From: Phycicoccus sonneratiae
Lineage (GTDB): Bacteria > Actinomycetota > Actinomycetes > Actinomycetales > Dermatophilaceae
Reading direction: 5' to 3'
DNA: 64,000 nt
Assembly (NCBI RefSeq): GCF_016887965.1
Contig: NZ_JAFDVD010000007.1
Location: 1-64,000 of the forward strand
A program made the translations under genes and the position numbers. Below the pieces are notes generated by a model that worked only from the letters and a program-made list of their open reading frames with translations, did not search any database and was not told the origin of the DNA. Positions 35,263 to 42,761 of the stretch are shown here, piece after piece. Each line of letters opens with the position of its first letter. Within the stretch, counting starts at the first letter, position 1.

Positions 35263-36734
35263 CGCGCACCGCCGACCGTCGCGACGGCGTCGGCCGTCAC
35301 CGAGAGGACGAGCATCGGGGCCACCCCGAGGACGACGACGAGCCCCGCGAGGCCCGCGAGCACCCACCGCTCGACACCGACGGTGTCGGCGGTCCGGCGG
35401 GCCTCGGGGTCGGGCCGGTCACCCGCCCAGACGAGGCCGGCGACGCGGAGCGCGTACGCCGCGGCGAGGGCCGCCCCGACGGCCGCGACGACCGCACAGG
35501 TGACGAGGACGGCCCGCGGGCGGTCGGCCGCCGGCGCCCACGCCGCGTAGACGGCGAGCAGCTCGCCCCAGAACCCCGCGAGCCCCGGGAGCCCGAGCGA
35601 GGCGGCGAGCCCGATGACGAGCGCGAACCCGAGCCGGGGCGAGGTCTCGCGCAGGGCCGGGCGGCGCACGGCGAGGTCGACGTCGCCCCAGCGCTGCTTG
35701 AGCCCGCCGACGAGGACGAACAGCAGCGCCGACACCAGCCCGTGCGCGACGTTGGCGTAGAGCGCGGCCTGGAGCCCGGTCTCCGAGCCGCTGGCGAGGG
35801 CGAGCACCACGAAGCCCATGTGCGCCACCGACGAGTAGGCGATGAGCCGCTTGAGGTCGCGCTCGACGAGGCAGACCAGCCCGCCCCAGACGATGCCCAG
35901 CGCCCCGGCGACCGCGAGCACGGGCGCGAGCCGGCCGAACCCGTCGGGGACCGTGGCGACCGGCAGCCGGACCAGCCCGTAGGTGCCCATCTTGAGAAGG
36001 ACGGCGGCGAGGAGCACCGACCCGGCCGTCGGCGCCGTCGTGTGCGCCGGGGGCAGCCAGGTGTGGAACGGCAGCACCGGCACCTTGACGGCCAGCCCGA
36101 CGACGAGCAGGGCGGCCACGCCCATCTGCGCGCCCGGACCGAGCGCCGCCCCCGCGCCGCCGGCGAGCTCGCGCAGGTCGGCGGTGCCGGCCGCTGCGAC
36201 GAGGGCGAGGATGCCGACAAGCATCGTCGTGGACCCGACGGCCGTGTAGAGGACGAAGCGCTGTGCGGCCTCGGTGCGCGCCCGGGGGTCGTGCGGGTCG
36301 CCGTACCGGCCGACGAGCACCCACATCGGGACGAGGACGACCTCGAAGGCGACGAGGAAGAGGACGGCGTCGCGGGCCGTGAAGGTCGCGAGCGCACCGG
36401 CCTCGACGAGGAGGAGGCAGCCGAGGAAGGTCGCCGGCGTCCCGCCCGCGGGCACCTCGACCCAGGCGTGCGCCGTGACGACGAGCCCCATGAGCACGGT
36501 GAGCAGGACGAGCGGCACCGAGATGCCGTCGGTGCCGAAGGACCACCGCACCCCGAGCTCGGGCAGCCAGGCCCGGTCGACGGCGGCCTCGGTGACGACG
36601 ACGCCGACGGCCAGGCCGGCGGTCGCGACCGCGGTGAGCAGGGCCAGCCAGCGGGCGGGGCGCACCGGCAGGGCACGACCGCCGGAGACGAGCCACAGCC
36701 CGACGGCGGCCGGCACGGCGAGGAGCAGGCTCAC
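35259..36734 (-). CDS. nuoM: NADH-quinone oxidoreductase subunit M
   Basis: About 491 residues. Antiporter-like subunit with the conserved Glu helix (FEVVLVPMWVLVGRYG) and the proton channel segment KVPVLPFHTWLPPAHTTAP. The GTG at 36734 gives a 4-bp GTGA overlap with nuoL, matching the rest of the operon; a GTG two codons earlier is equally possible. It pumps protons together with NuoL and NuoN. Confidence 0.91.
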   Translation of the reverse strand: MSLLLAVPAAVGLWLVSGGRALPVRPARWLALLTAVATAGLAVGVVVTEAAVDRAWLPELGVRWSFGTDGISVPLVLLTVLMGLVVTAHAWVEVPAGGTPATFLGCLLLVEAGALATFTARDAVLFLVAFEVVLVPMWVLVGRYGDPHDPRARTEAAQRFVLYTAVGSTTMLVGILALVAAAGTADLRELAGGAGAALGPGAQMGVAALLVVGLAVKVPVLPFHTWLPPAHTTAPTAGSVLLAAVLLKMGTYGLVRLPVATVPDGFGRLAPVLAVAGALGIVWGGLVCLVERDLKRLIAYSSVAHMGFVVLALASGSETGLQAALYANVAHGLVSALLFVLVGGLKQRWGDVDLAVRRPALRETSPRLGFALVIGLAASLGLPGLAGFWGELLAVYAAWAPAADRPRAVLVTCAVVAAVGAALAAAYALRVAGLVWAGDRPDPEARRTADTVGVERWVLAGLAGLVVVLGVAPMLVLSVTADAVATVGGAR

Positions 36735-38608
36735 GACCACGCGAGCACCCCCACGAGCCCGAGGACGACGACCGCCCCGAGCACGAGCCCGACCCCGGCG
36801 CTGGGCCGCTCGCGCCGGTGCGCCCGCTGCCCCGCCCAGCCGGCGGCCCGCGCCGCGACGGCCGTGCCGCGGACGTAGGCGTCGACGACCTCGGTGTCGA
36901 CGAAGGCGACGACCCGGGCGAGGCGCAGCACCGGACGGGCGACGAGGCGCCGGTACAGGGCGTCGACCCCGAGCCCCCGGTCGGCGTGCGGGACGAGGCG
37001 CCGGGCGAGCACCTCCGCGGGGTCGCGGTCGAAGCCGCCGCGCAGCGCGACGGCCACGCCGACCCCGACGACGAGCACGGTGAGCAGGAGCCAGAGCAGC
37101 GAGACGCGGTGCACCGCGAAGGAACCCGTGAGCACGACGAGCCCCCCGAACACGGTGAGCACGACGAGGACCCACAGCAGGCCGGGCACGGTCGGGGGCA
37201 CCCGGCCGGCCTCGGGACGACGCCGCACGTGCGCGGTGAGGACGAGGTAGCCGCGGGTCGAGTACGCCGCGGTGACGGCCGAGGTGAGCACGAGCGCGAC
37301 GAGGACGAGCACCCCCGGCCCGTCGGCGGCGACCGCACCGTCCCAGGCCGAGGACAGCACGTGCTCCTTCGAGACCCCACCGACGACGAGCGGGACGCCG
37401 GCGAGCGAGAGGAAGCCGACGAGGAAGGCGGCGCGCAGCACCGGCGTGGCGGCCCCGCTCCCCCGCAACGCGGTGGCCGCCGTCCCACCCGCGGCGACGG
37501 CGGCCCACCCGATGGCGAGGAAGAGCAGCGACTTGAAGATCGCGTGCGACCACAGGTGCAGCAGACCGGCATCGGGGTCGACGCCGGGACCCGCGACCGC
37601 CACTGCGGCGAGCATCACCGACACCTGGCTGACGGTGGACCACGCGAGCATCCGCTTGAGGTCGCTCTGCGCGAAGGCCAGCAGGGCGGCGAGCAGCATC
37701 GTCACGGACACGGCGACGCCGAGGAACCAGCGGGCGCTCGGGCTGTCCTCGAGCAGCGGGTGCAGCCCGGTGAGCACGACCGTGCCGGCGGCGACCATCG
37801 TCGCCGCGTGGATGAGCGCGCTGGCCGGCGTCGGGCCCTCCATCGCGTCGGCGAGCCAGTCCTGGAACGGCACCTGCGCCGACTTGCCGAGGACGCCGAC
37901 GACGACGAGGGCCAGCAGGACGGCCCGCAGGCGCGCATCCGGTGCGGCACAGGCGGTCAGGGCGTCCCCGAGCACCGAGCCGCCCGCGACGGCGGTGTCG
38001 ATGCATTGCGTCGGGCGGTCCCACGCCTCGAGGACCGTGCCGAGGTCCGTGGACCGCGCCCCGGCCGCGAGACCGACGAGCCCGAGGACGAAGCCGATGT
38101 CGGCGACCCGGGTGACGAGGAAGGCCTTGAGGGCGGCGCGGCGGGCGCTCGGCCGGCGCGACCAGTGGCCGATGAGCAGGTAGGAGCACCAGCCCATGAG
38201 CTCCCAGCCGACGATGGTCAGGACGAGGTCGGAGGAGACGACGACGAGGAGCATCGCGGCGCTGAAGAGCGAGACCGTGGCGGCGAACTGGCCGTAGCGG
38301 TCGTCGGTGCGCAGGTACCACGTGGAGTACAGCTGCACCGCCGTGGCGACGAGGGCCACGACGGTGGCGACGGCGAGGCGTGTGGGGTCGCTCGTCACCC
38401 CGAGCGGCACCTGCAGCTCGCCGACCGGGAGGGCCGGTCCGAAGCCGATGACGGTGCCGGACTGGCCGATCCACGCGACGAGCGCGAGCAGCAGCGTGGC
38501 ACCGGCGCCGAGCACGGCGAGGACCTGGGCAATGCGGTCGTCGCGACGCACGGCGACCCCGAGGCCGGCGGCGACGGCCGGCACGACGACGAGCAGCCAG
38601 GGGTTCAC
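36731..38608 (-). CDS. nuoL: NADH-quinone oxidoreductase subunit L
   Basis: 625 residues, the largest antiporter-like subunit. It has the channel motif KSAQVPFQDWLADAMEGPTP, the ELMGWCSYLLIG helix with conserved Glu, and a C-terminal amphipathic lateral arm. The GTG start overlaps the nuoK stop and also has GGAGG about 5 nt upstream. Part of the distal proton-pumping arm. Confidence 0.92.
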   Translation of the reverse strand: MNPWLLVVVPAVAAGLGVAVRRDDRIAQVLAVLGAGATLLLALVAWIGQSGTVIGFGPALPVGELQVPLGVTSDPTRLAVATVVALVATAVQLYSTWYLRTDDRYGQFAATVSLFSAAMLLVVVSSDLVLTIVGWELMGWCSYLLIGHWSRRPSARRAALKAFLVTRVADIGFVLGLVGLAAGARSTDLGTVLEAWDRPTQCIDTAVAGGSVLGDALTACAAPDARLRAVLLALVVVGVLGKSAQVPFQDWLADAMEGPTPASALIHAATMVAAGTVVLTGLHPLLEDSPSARWFLGVAVSVTMLLAALLAFAQSDLKRMLAWSTVSQVSVMLAAVAVAGPGVDPDAGLLHLWSHAIFKSLLFLAIGWAAVAAGGTAATALRGSGAATPVLRAAFLVGFLSLAGVPLVVGGVSKEHVLSSAWDGAVAADGPGVLVLVALVLTSAVTAAYSTRGYLVLTAHVRRRPEAGRVPPTVPGLLWVLVVLTVFGGLVVLTGSFAVHRVSLLWLLLTVLVVGVGVAVALRGGFDRDPAEVLARRLVPHADRGLGVDALYRRLVARPVLRLARVVAFVDTEVVDAYVRGTAVAARAAGWAGQRAHRRERPSAGVGLVLGAVVVLGLVGVLAWS

Positions 38609-38928
38609 GGCGCCTCCTCCCGGTCGGTGGCGTCGCTCGCGGCGTCGAGGTCGATGCTCCCGCGCAGCCGGAAGACCGCGAGGACAACGGCCAGCGCGAC
38701 GACGACCTCGGCGGCGGCGATGGTGATGACGAAGAGCGGCAGGACGCTGCCGGCCGCCCAGCGGTCGGCGCCGGTGGCCTGCGTGGTGAGGAGGAGGACG
38801 AGCCCGCCGCTGAGCACGAGCTCGACGCCGACGAGCAGCAGGACGGCGTTGCGGCGCACCGCGATCCCCGCCACGCCGAGCCCGACGAGGGCCGCGGCCA
38901 GCAGGTACGGGCCGACGAGGTGGATCAC
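38605..38928 (-). CDS. nuoK: NADH-quinone oxidoreductase subunit K
   Basis: 107 residues, three membrane helices, the standard size. Conserved Glu in VELVLSG of helix 2 and in AAAEVVVALAVV of helix 3 form part of the central hydrophilic axis. The GTG start overlaps the nuoJ stop (GTGA). The C-terminal 15 residues are acidic and outside the conserved core. Confidence 0.92.
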   Translation of the reverse strand: MIHLVGPYLLAAALVGLGVAGIAVRRNAVLLLVGVELVLSGGLVLLLTTQATGADRWAAGSVLPLFVITIAAAEVVVALAVVLAVFRLRGSIDLDAASDATDREEAP

Positions 38929-39449
38929 GGGCGGACCCCCGTCGCGGGGTCGTCGTCGGCCGGGCCGCGCGCGACGGCGAGCCCGCCCACGAGGGCCGCG
39001 AGGAGCAGCAGCGAGAGCAGCTCGAAGGGCCACACCCAGGTGCCGAACAGCTGCCCGGCGACCTGGGTCGTCGAGACGTCGGCGCGCCGCACGGTGCCGT
39101 CGGCCAGCGGCACGAGCACCGAGGCGAGCAGCCCCGCGGTGGCCAGCCCGAGCAGGGCCGCGCCGGCCGCCCGCCACGGCCCGACGGCGTGCGCGCGGTC
39201 CGGCCCGATGGGGGCCCGGGTGAGCATCAGCGCGAAGAGGACGAGGACGACCACTGCCCCGACGTAGACCAGGACGAGGACGAGCGCGACGAGCTCGGCG
39301 CCGAGGACGAGGAGCGCGCCCGCGACGCCGAGGAGGGCGACGACGAGCCACAGGGCCGCGTGCACGACGTGCCGCGTGGTGACGGCGAACAGCCCGCCGA
39401 GGACGGCGAGCACGGCGCTCGCCGCGAAGGCGGTGTCGAGCGCGGTCAC
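38925..39449 (-). CDS. nuoJ: NADH-quinone oxidoreductase subunit J
   Basis: 174 residues, five membrane helices. The third helix carries the conserved [16 protein letters not shown], where the pi-bulge of complex I lies. GTG overlaps the nuoI stop. It couples quinone reduction to the pumping arm. Confidence 0.91.
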   Translation of the reverse strand: MTALDTAFAASAVLAVLGGLFAVTTRHVVHAALWLVVALLGVAGALLVLGAELVALVLVLVYVGAVVVLVLFALMLTRAPIGPDRAHAVGPWRAAGAALLGLATAGLLASVLVPLADGTVRRADVSTTQVAGQLFGTWVWPFELLSLLLLAALVGGLAVARGPADDDPATGVRP

Positions 39450-40072
39450 GAGGGGTCCTCGGGCGGGTCCTTCTGCACGACCTTCGGCCGCACGGTGCGG
39501 GGCGGCCGGGCGCCGGCCCCGCCGACGAGCCCGGTGCCGCGCGCCGGCCGGTTGACCGCCGCGACCTCGGCGGGCTCGGCCGCCGACTCGTCGAGCGCCG
39601 GCGGCGGCGGGACGGTGGCCATCCACTCGCCGAGCCGGTCCTTCTCGTGGAGCAGGTCGCGGATGTCGACCTCGGCGTACTCGAACTGCGGGCTCCAGAA
39701 GAGGGCGTCGAACGGGCACACCTCGATGCAGATGCCGCAGTACATGCAGAGCGAGAAGTCGATGGCGAACCGGTCGAGGACGTTGCGCTGGCGCTCGCGG
39801 CCGCCCTCGGTGGTCGCCGGGATCGTCTCCTTGTGCGAGTCGATGTAGATGCACCAGTCCGGGCACTCGCGGGCGCAGAGCATGCACGAGGTGCAGTTCT
39901 CCTCGAGCAGCGCGATGACCCCGCGGCTGCGCGGCGGCAGGGTCGGCGCGACGTCCGGGTACTCGTGGGTGTGGCTGGGGCGCAACGCGGTCCGGGCCGT
40001 CGTGGCCAGGCCCTTGAGGACCCCCGGCAGCCCGCCGTCGCGTCCTCGTTCGTCCTTCGGCTCGGTGCTCAC
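39446..40072 (-). CDS. nuoI: NADH-quinone oxidoreductase subunit I (2[4Fe-4S])
   Basis: 208 residues. Two complete ferredoxin motifs, [12 protein letters not shown] and [12 protein letters not shown], bind clusters N6a and N6b, which pass electrons to NuoB. There is a Pro-rich C-terminal tail of about 60 residues beyond the core. In a complex lacking NuoEFG this subunit and the surface near it would be the entry point for electrons from a ferredoxin. GTG overlaps the nuoH stop. Confidence 0.93.
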   Translation of the reverse strand: MSTEPKDERGRDGGLPGVLKGLATTARTALRPSHTHEYPDVAPTLPPRSRGVIALLEENCTSCMLCARECPDWCIYIDSHKETIPATTEGGRERQRNVLDRFAIDFSLCMYCGICIEVCPFDALFWSPQFEYAEVDIRDLLHEKDRLGEWMATVPPPPALDESAAEPAEVAAVNRPARGTGLVGGAGARPPRTVRPKVVQKDPPEDPS

Positions 40073-41025
40073 CAGCCCACCACCACCCCGACGCCCGTCA
40101 GCAGGAGCTGGCCGAGCGCCAGCGGCACGAGCCACAGCCAGGCCATCCGCTGGAGCTGGTCCTCGCGCAGCCGCGGCCAGGCGACGCGCACCCACACGAC
40201 GACGAGCGAGACGACGAACCCCTTGAGCAGGAACCACAGCCAGCCGAGGGCGTCGCTGAACGGCCCGTGCCAGCCGCCGAGCCAGAGGGTCGTGAAGAGC
40301 AGCGACATGACGACGATGCCCGCGTACTCGGCGAGGAGGAAGAAGGCGAAGCGCAGGCCGGTGTACTCGGTCCAGGCGCCCATGACGAGCTCGGCGTCGG
40401 CGACCGGCATGTCGAAGGGTGGGCGCTGCAGCTCGGCGACCGCGGCCACGAGGAACACCACCGCGCCGGGCAGCTGCCAGAGCAGCCACCACGGGCTCCA
40501 CGCCTCGACGAGCCCGGCGAGCGAGAGCGACCCGCCCGCGAGGGCCACCGAGGCGACGGCGAGCACGACGGGCAGCTCGTAGGACACGAGCTGGGCCGCG
40601 GCCCGCAGGCCGCCGATCAGCGAGTACTTGTTCGCGCTCGACCAGCCGGCCATCAGCGTGCCGAGCGCCCCGACGGACGTGGCGGCGAGGACGAGGAGCA
40701 CCGACCCCGGCACCTCGACGGCGGCGACGCCGGGGTGCACCGGCAGGGTGGCGAGGGCGACGAGGTACGGCACGAGGGCGACGGCCGGGGCGAGCCGGAA
40801 GACCCACCGGTCGGCGGCCGCCGGGACGATGTCCTCCTTCTGGACGAACTTCACGCCGTCCGCGACGAGCTGGGCCCAGCCGTGGAAGCCGCCGGCGTAC
40901 ATCGGGCCGAGCCGGCCCTGCATGTGCGCCATCACCTTGTGCTCGGCCTGCCCGACGAGCAGCGGCAGGACGAGGAACGCCGCGAGCGCCGCGACGGCTC
41001 GCAGCACCACCTCGAGGAGAGTCAT
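40069..41025 (-). CDS. nuoH: NADH-quinone oxidoreductase subunit H
   Basis: 318 residues, eight helices. Conserved cytoplasmic loops of the quinone chamber are present: [37 protein letters not shown] with the following SYELP, and [21 protein letters not shown] at 41025 overlaps the nuoC stop (ATGA). It follows nuoC directly, where nuoD(EFG) would normally stand. Confidence 0.93.
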   Translation of the reverse strand: MTLLEVVLRAVAALAAFLVLPLLVGQAEHKVMAHMQGRLGPMYAGGFHGWAQLVADGVKFVQKEDIVPAAADRWVFRLAPAVALVPYLVALATLPVHPGVAAVEVPGSVLLVLAATSVGALGTLMAGWSSANKYSLIGGLRAAAQLVSYELPVVLAVASVALAGGSLSLAGLVEAWSPWWLLWQLPGAVVFLVAAVAELQRPPFDMPVADAELVMGAWTEYTGLRFAFFLLAEYAGIVVMSLLFTTLWLGGWHGPFSDALGWLWFLLKGFVVSLVVVWVRVAWPRLREDQLQRMAWLWLVPLALGQLLLTGVGVVVGW

Positions 41026-41543
41026 CGCGGACCCCACTCCGGCGGTGGGACGCCCGGGGCCTGCACCCGGCGGCGGCTCGGCGAGCGCGCGGAGTCGTGG
41101 CCCTCCCCCGGCTCCTTGCCGCCCGGCCAGGGCTTGGACGCGCGCGCGGCGAGCTGGAAGGACTTGCGCAGCGGGGTCCCCTCGAAGCCGTCGGGCAGCA
41201 GGAGCGGGCGCAGGCCGAGGCCGCTGCCGTCGTCGAAGCCGGCAACGTCGATGCCGAACATCTCGTGGGTCTCGCGCTCGTGCCAGGCGGCGCCGGCGAA
41301 CACCGGGGTGAGCGAGTCGATGGCGGCGCCGTCGGGCAGCCGGGTGGTGAGCAGCAGGCCGCGCAGGGCGCCGGGCACCGACACGTCGTAGAGGTGGCAG
41401 AGCACGTCGAAGCCGGGGGCGGCCTCGTCGTCGGTGCGGTCGACGGCGCTCAGCCAGTCGAGGAAGGCGAACCCGTCGTCGCGCGCGGCGGCGGCGGCCT
41501 CGCGCCACCCGCCGGGCTCGACCACCCGTGTCTCGTCCGCCAC
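41022..41543 (-). CDS. nuoC: NADH-quinone oxidoreductase subunit C
   Basis: 173 residues. The 30-kDa subunit signature is [17 protein letters not shown] followed by [19 protein letters not shown]. It is not fused to NuoD, and nuoD does not follow. GTG at 41543 is chosen because TAGGCT lies 7 nt upstream; a GTG 15 codons earlier has no such support. It starts a long coupled operon nuoC-H-I-J-K-L-M-N. NuoC anchors NuoB and NuoD in other organisms. Confidence 0.88.
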   Translation of the reverse strand: MADETRVVEPGGWREAAAAARDDGFAFLDWLSAVDRTDDEAAPGFDVLCHLYDVSVPGALRGLLLTTRLPDGAAIDSLTPVFAGAAWHERETHEMFGIDVAGFDDGSGLGLRPLLLPDGFEGTPLRKSFQLAARASKPWPGGKEPGEGHDSARSPSRRRVQAPGVPPPEWGPR

Positions 41544-41550
41544 GTCCGGC

Positions 41551-41556
41551 AGCCTA
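41551..41556 (-). promoter_or_regulatory. -10 hexamer TAGGCT of nuoC
   Basis: TAGGCT on the minus strand, 7 nt before the nuoC GTG; leaderless start inferred. It gives the second nuo block its own promoter. Confidence 0.45.
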
Positions 41557-41667
41557 GCGAGACACCGCCTCCACGCACCCGAGCGCACCCGCCGGAGGTC
41601 CGCCGAACGCCTCTCCCCCGGAACGCCGCGCTTCCCCCGGGAACGGTTGCGGGGTGAAGCGCACCGG

Positions 41668-41684
41668 TATCGGGTGACCCGATA
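41668..41684. promoter_or_regulatory. 17-bp perfect palindrome, possible operator
   Basis: TATCGGGT-G-ACCCGATA lies between the divergent nuoC and the hypothetical gene at 41755, 71 bp from the latter. Perfect symmetry suggests a dimeric regulator; which one is unknown. Confidence 0.45.
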
Positions 41685-41742
41685 CTCGTGCGACAGGAGG
41701 GGTTCGGCGTCGAAGGCCGGGTCGAATACACCCCGTGCTGGT

Positions 41743-41748
41743 TACGAT
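41743..41748 (+). promoter_or_regulatory. -10 hexamer TACGAT
   Basis: TACGAT is 6 nt before the GTG at 41755; leaderless start inferred. Confidence 0.42.
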
Positions 41749-41754
41749 GACGCC

Positions 41755-42243
41755 GTGGCCGAGCCCGACGCGCCCGAGGTCCTCGAGGACGTCGACGGCG
41801 ACACCGTCCCCCGCTCCCGGCTGCGCGCCGCGTGGGGCCCACCCGAGACGCTCGACACGCCTGGGACGCCCGGGACGCCCGGGACGCCCGCTCCCGCCGC
41901 ACCCGCCGTGCCCACCCCGGCGGCCCGTCCCCTCGTCGCCGACCCGCCGGAGCCCGCCCGCGCCGCCGAACGCCGCACCGGCCCGGACCTCGAGCACCGC
42001 ATCGCGCCGTGGGCCGTGCCGCCGGCCTCGACGATGGTCCCGCCGGCACCGCCGCACAGCCCGGCCGGGCCGGCACCCGCCGAGCCCGCTCCGTCGCCCA
42101 CGGGCGGCTCGGCGTCGCGGGCCCGCGCGCACGAGCGCTTCGCCCCGCCGCGCGGTGCGGTCGACCTCGCCCCCGACCGCGCCACGCCGCTCACCGACCC
42201 CCCGCGCCGGGGCCGGTGGCCCTGGCGCCGACGTCGCGGCTGA
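41755..42243 (+). CDS. Pro/Ala-rich hypothetical protein
   Basis: 162 residues, no recognised domain. It is largely disordered and Pro-rich, with a short GTPGTPGTP repeat near residue 40 and a strongly basic end (RRGRWPWRRRRG). There is no signal peptide or membrane helix. Third-codon GC bias and the TACGAT hexamer 6 nt before the GTG support it as a real gene. The basic tail might bind nucleic acid or membrane, but nothing shows which. Confidence 0.5.
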   Translation: MAEPDAPEVLEDVDGDTVPRSRLRAAWGPPETLDTPGTPGTPGTPAPAAPAVPTPAARPLVADPPEPARAAERRTGPDLEHRIAPWAVPPASTMVPPAPPHSPAGPAPAEPAPSPTGGSASRARAHERFAPPRGAVDLAPDRATPLTDPPRRGRWPWRRRRG

Positions 42244-42292
42244 CCGGCCCCGGCGACGGCCCGACCTCCTGTTCACCGGGGCCGCCCGGCGG

Positions 42293-42298
42293 TATCCT
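42293..42298 (+). promoter_or_regulatory. -10 hexamer TATCCT of the small zinc-protein pair
   Basis: TATCCT sits within CGGTA-N8-TACCG, about 27 bp before the first ATG at 42325, which has a separate AAGGGGG ribosome site. This gene therefore has a normal leader. Confidence 0.4.
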
Positions 42299-42324
42299 CG
42301 GGTACCGACGACAAGGGGGTCCCG

Positions 42325-42528
42325 ATGACCAGCAGCACCCGCACACCGTTCCTCTGCCGCACCAACCTCCGGCACGTCTGGGAGGTCGCGCACACCGACG
42401 ACGGCGCCCGCTTCGTCCGCTGCGCGAAGTGCCTCCGCGAGCGCGACTCCGGCCCCGGCGGCAACGTCACCGGTCCCGGCGCCATGAGCGCCGGCAGCAC
42501 CTCCGGCATCAGCGGCGGCGGCTTCTGA
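42325..42528 (+). CDS. Small zinc-ribbon-like protein, copy 1
   Basis: 67 residues. FLCRTNLRHVWEVAHTDDG and FVRCAKCLRERD supply Cys11, His17 or His23, Cys33 and Cys36, a plausible single zinc site. A Gly/Ser-rich tail (GGNVTGPGAMSAG) follows. A close paralogue follows 5 bp downstream. The AAGGGGG box precedes the ATG. No function known to me; the pattern suggests a structural zinc protein of nucleic acid or protein binding type. Confidence 0.65.
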   Translation: MTSSTRTPFLCRTNLRHVWEVAHTDDGARFVRCAKCLRERDSGPGGNVTGPGAMSAGSTSGISGGGF

Positions 42529-42533
42529 GCACC

Positions 42534-42731
42534 GTGGCCTCCACGCCGCGACGCGTCCCGTTCCTGTGCCGCACCAACCTGCGCCACCGGTGGGAGAACG
42601 CCCACACCGAGGACGGCGAGCGCTTCGTCCGGTGCGCCCTGTGCATGCGCGAGCGTTGGACGGGCCCGCGCGGCAACGTCACCGGCCCCGGCTCGATGAG
42701 CGTCGGCCAGATCAGCGGCGGCAACTACTGA
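42534..42731 (+). CDS. Small zinc-ribbon-like protein, copy 2
   Basis: 65 residues, about 65 percent identical by eye to the gene just upstream. Shared are FLCRTNLRH, W-E-x-A-H-T, DGxRFVRCAxCxRER and GNVTGPG; all putative zinc ligands (Cys12, His18/24, Cys34, Cys37) are kept. It starts at GTG 5 bp after the first copy, evidently a tandem duplication in one transcript. It is convergent with the transglutaminase-like gene. Confidence 0.63.
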   Translation: MASTPRRVPFLCRTNLRHRWENAHTEDGERFVRCALCMRERWTGPRGNVTGPGSMSVGQISGGNY

Positions 42732-42761
42732 GCCGACCCCGCCGCGGCGGGTGGCCCGGAG

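Noticed and set aside
41022-41588. Longer nuoC beginning at 41588
   Set aside because: The 15 extra residues are not conserved-looking, and the TAGGCT hexamer 7 nt before 41543 would lie inside the coding sequence.
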